NCBI GenBank assembly: GCA_013399875.1
Contig: VXAZ01006886.1
Location: 384,107 to 448,106 of the forward strand
Length of the DNA stretch: 64,000 bases
Direction of reading: 5' to 3'
Source: Gymnorhina tibicen
Lineage: Eukaryota > Chordata > Aves > Passeriformes > Artamidae
The notes below the pieces were generated by a model. It saw nothing but the letters and a program-made list of their open reading frames with translations, had not been told where the DNA came from and did not search any database. How positions within the stretch are numbered: position 1 is the stretch's first letter; every line of letters starts with the position of its first letter. The position numbers and the translations under genes are program-made. Of the stretch, positions 63,401 through 64,000 are shown in pieces.

Positions 63401-64000
63401 AAAGAGGGCATTGCAAAGCACCATAATGAGGACTTAGCCCAGGCAAAGGGCTGTGGTGCTGTAGGAAATAGAGTGGGAGAGGATGTTTGTATCAGCAAGA
63501 CTCAGTTCTACATGCTAATAAGTGCCTTTAACTTTAAAAGTTTTAGCATTTCAAGAAGAGAGGGATTCATTAATTGTCTTTGGTTTGTATTTTTCTTTCT
63601 CTCTCTCTGCTTACTGGTGTTCCGAATTAACATCACTCATCTGGTGATCTTACTGAGAACCTTCTTGTTCCTTCTTCCTTGCTAGTAAGAAACATGCTAA
63701 AACCAATTAGATCACGGGTCTTGCTTTCGTTCCCCTACTTTTTGCTATTTCTTGCGGCCCTCTGTAACACATTGCAGCTGATGTGTGTGGGCTGCTTTTG
63801 GGGAGGCGTCCACTTTGAATTTAGTTTGAGCATTTTGAGATACTCTATGAAAGACTTCACTGAAATGCAGGCATGTTGCAGTTTCCACTCAGCCTTTGTG
63901 AATTAGTACTGCAGCTCTCTCAGACTGGTTTGCAAGAAGGTCTACTTCTGATTAAACTCCTGCTGAGAAATATTAGGTTCTTCTCTAATTTTATTTGCCT
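60430..64000. other. Downstream intergenic sequence
   Basis: I find no gene, transposon or array. Open frames are all under 120 codons and lack recognisable domains. AT-rich sequence alternates with ordinary unique-looking DNA, with short CT-rich tracts near 63.59 kb. Confidence 0.6.

Overview
This is a vertebrate nuclear window, almost certainly from a bird and probably a passerine. It holds the 3' half of PAX3 on the + strand, about 10 kb of non-coding DNA beyond it, and a small intronless KCNE-family gene on the + strand near 60 kb. The bird assignment rests on a recognisable CR1 LINE 3' end at 51.4 kb and a solo LTR of ERVL type at 55.6-56.0 kb whose style I associate with passerines. It also fits spliced genes in sparse, AT-rich intronic sequence.

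Layout. 1-25356 is the end of PAX3 intron 4; the exons for the paired domain and octapeptide lie upstream, outside the window. Five PAX3 coding exons follow: exon 5 (25357-25562), exon 6 (35622-35787), exon 7 (36892-37106), exon 8 (47822-48068) and exon 9 (48593-48627), then a 3'UTR to about 50.2 kb. The sizes of exons 5-8 (206, 166, 215 and 247 bp) equal the human exon sizes as I remember them, so this half of the protein has no indels relative to human. The exons encode the whole homeodomain (Ser at position 50), the Pro/Ser/Thr-rich transactivation region and the PAX3d-type C-terminus. The introns, mainly 4, 5 and 7, hold several repeat-free stretches dense in TCF/LEF-, SOX-, POU-, E-box- and homeodomain-like motifs. 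These are candidate enhancers, and PAX3 intron 4 is known from the literature to hold neural tube and neural crest enhancers.

50.2-60 kb is intergenic, with the CR1 fragment and the solo LTR flanked by a 5-bp target-site duplication. At 59986-60312 a 108-codon ORF encodes a single-pass membrane protein with clear KCNE-family hallmarks. It is not KCNE4, the KCNE gene known from the other side of PAX3, and it does not match KCNE1, 2, 3 or 5 as I know them. It is the most interesting object here and may belong to the recently described KCNE6 group, which I recall as missing from placental mammals. The rest, to 64 kb, shows no recognisable gene.

Regulatory points. The PAX3 3'UTR has one 8-mer and one 7-mer match for miR-1/miR-206, which fits the known repression of PAX3 by these muscle microRNAs. 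Exon 5 has two in-frame acceptors 6 bp apart. Retention of intron 8 would give a 34-residue tail unrelated to the short human PAX3c tail. No computation was run, so conservation claims are judgements from sequence character.
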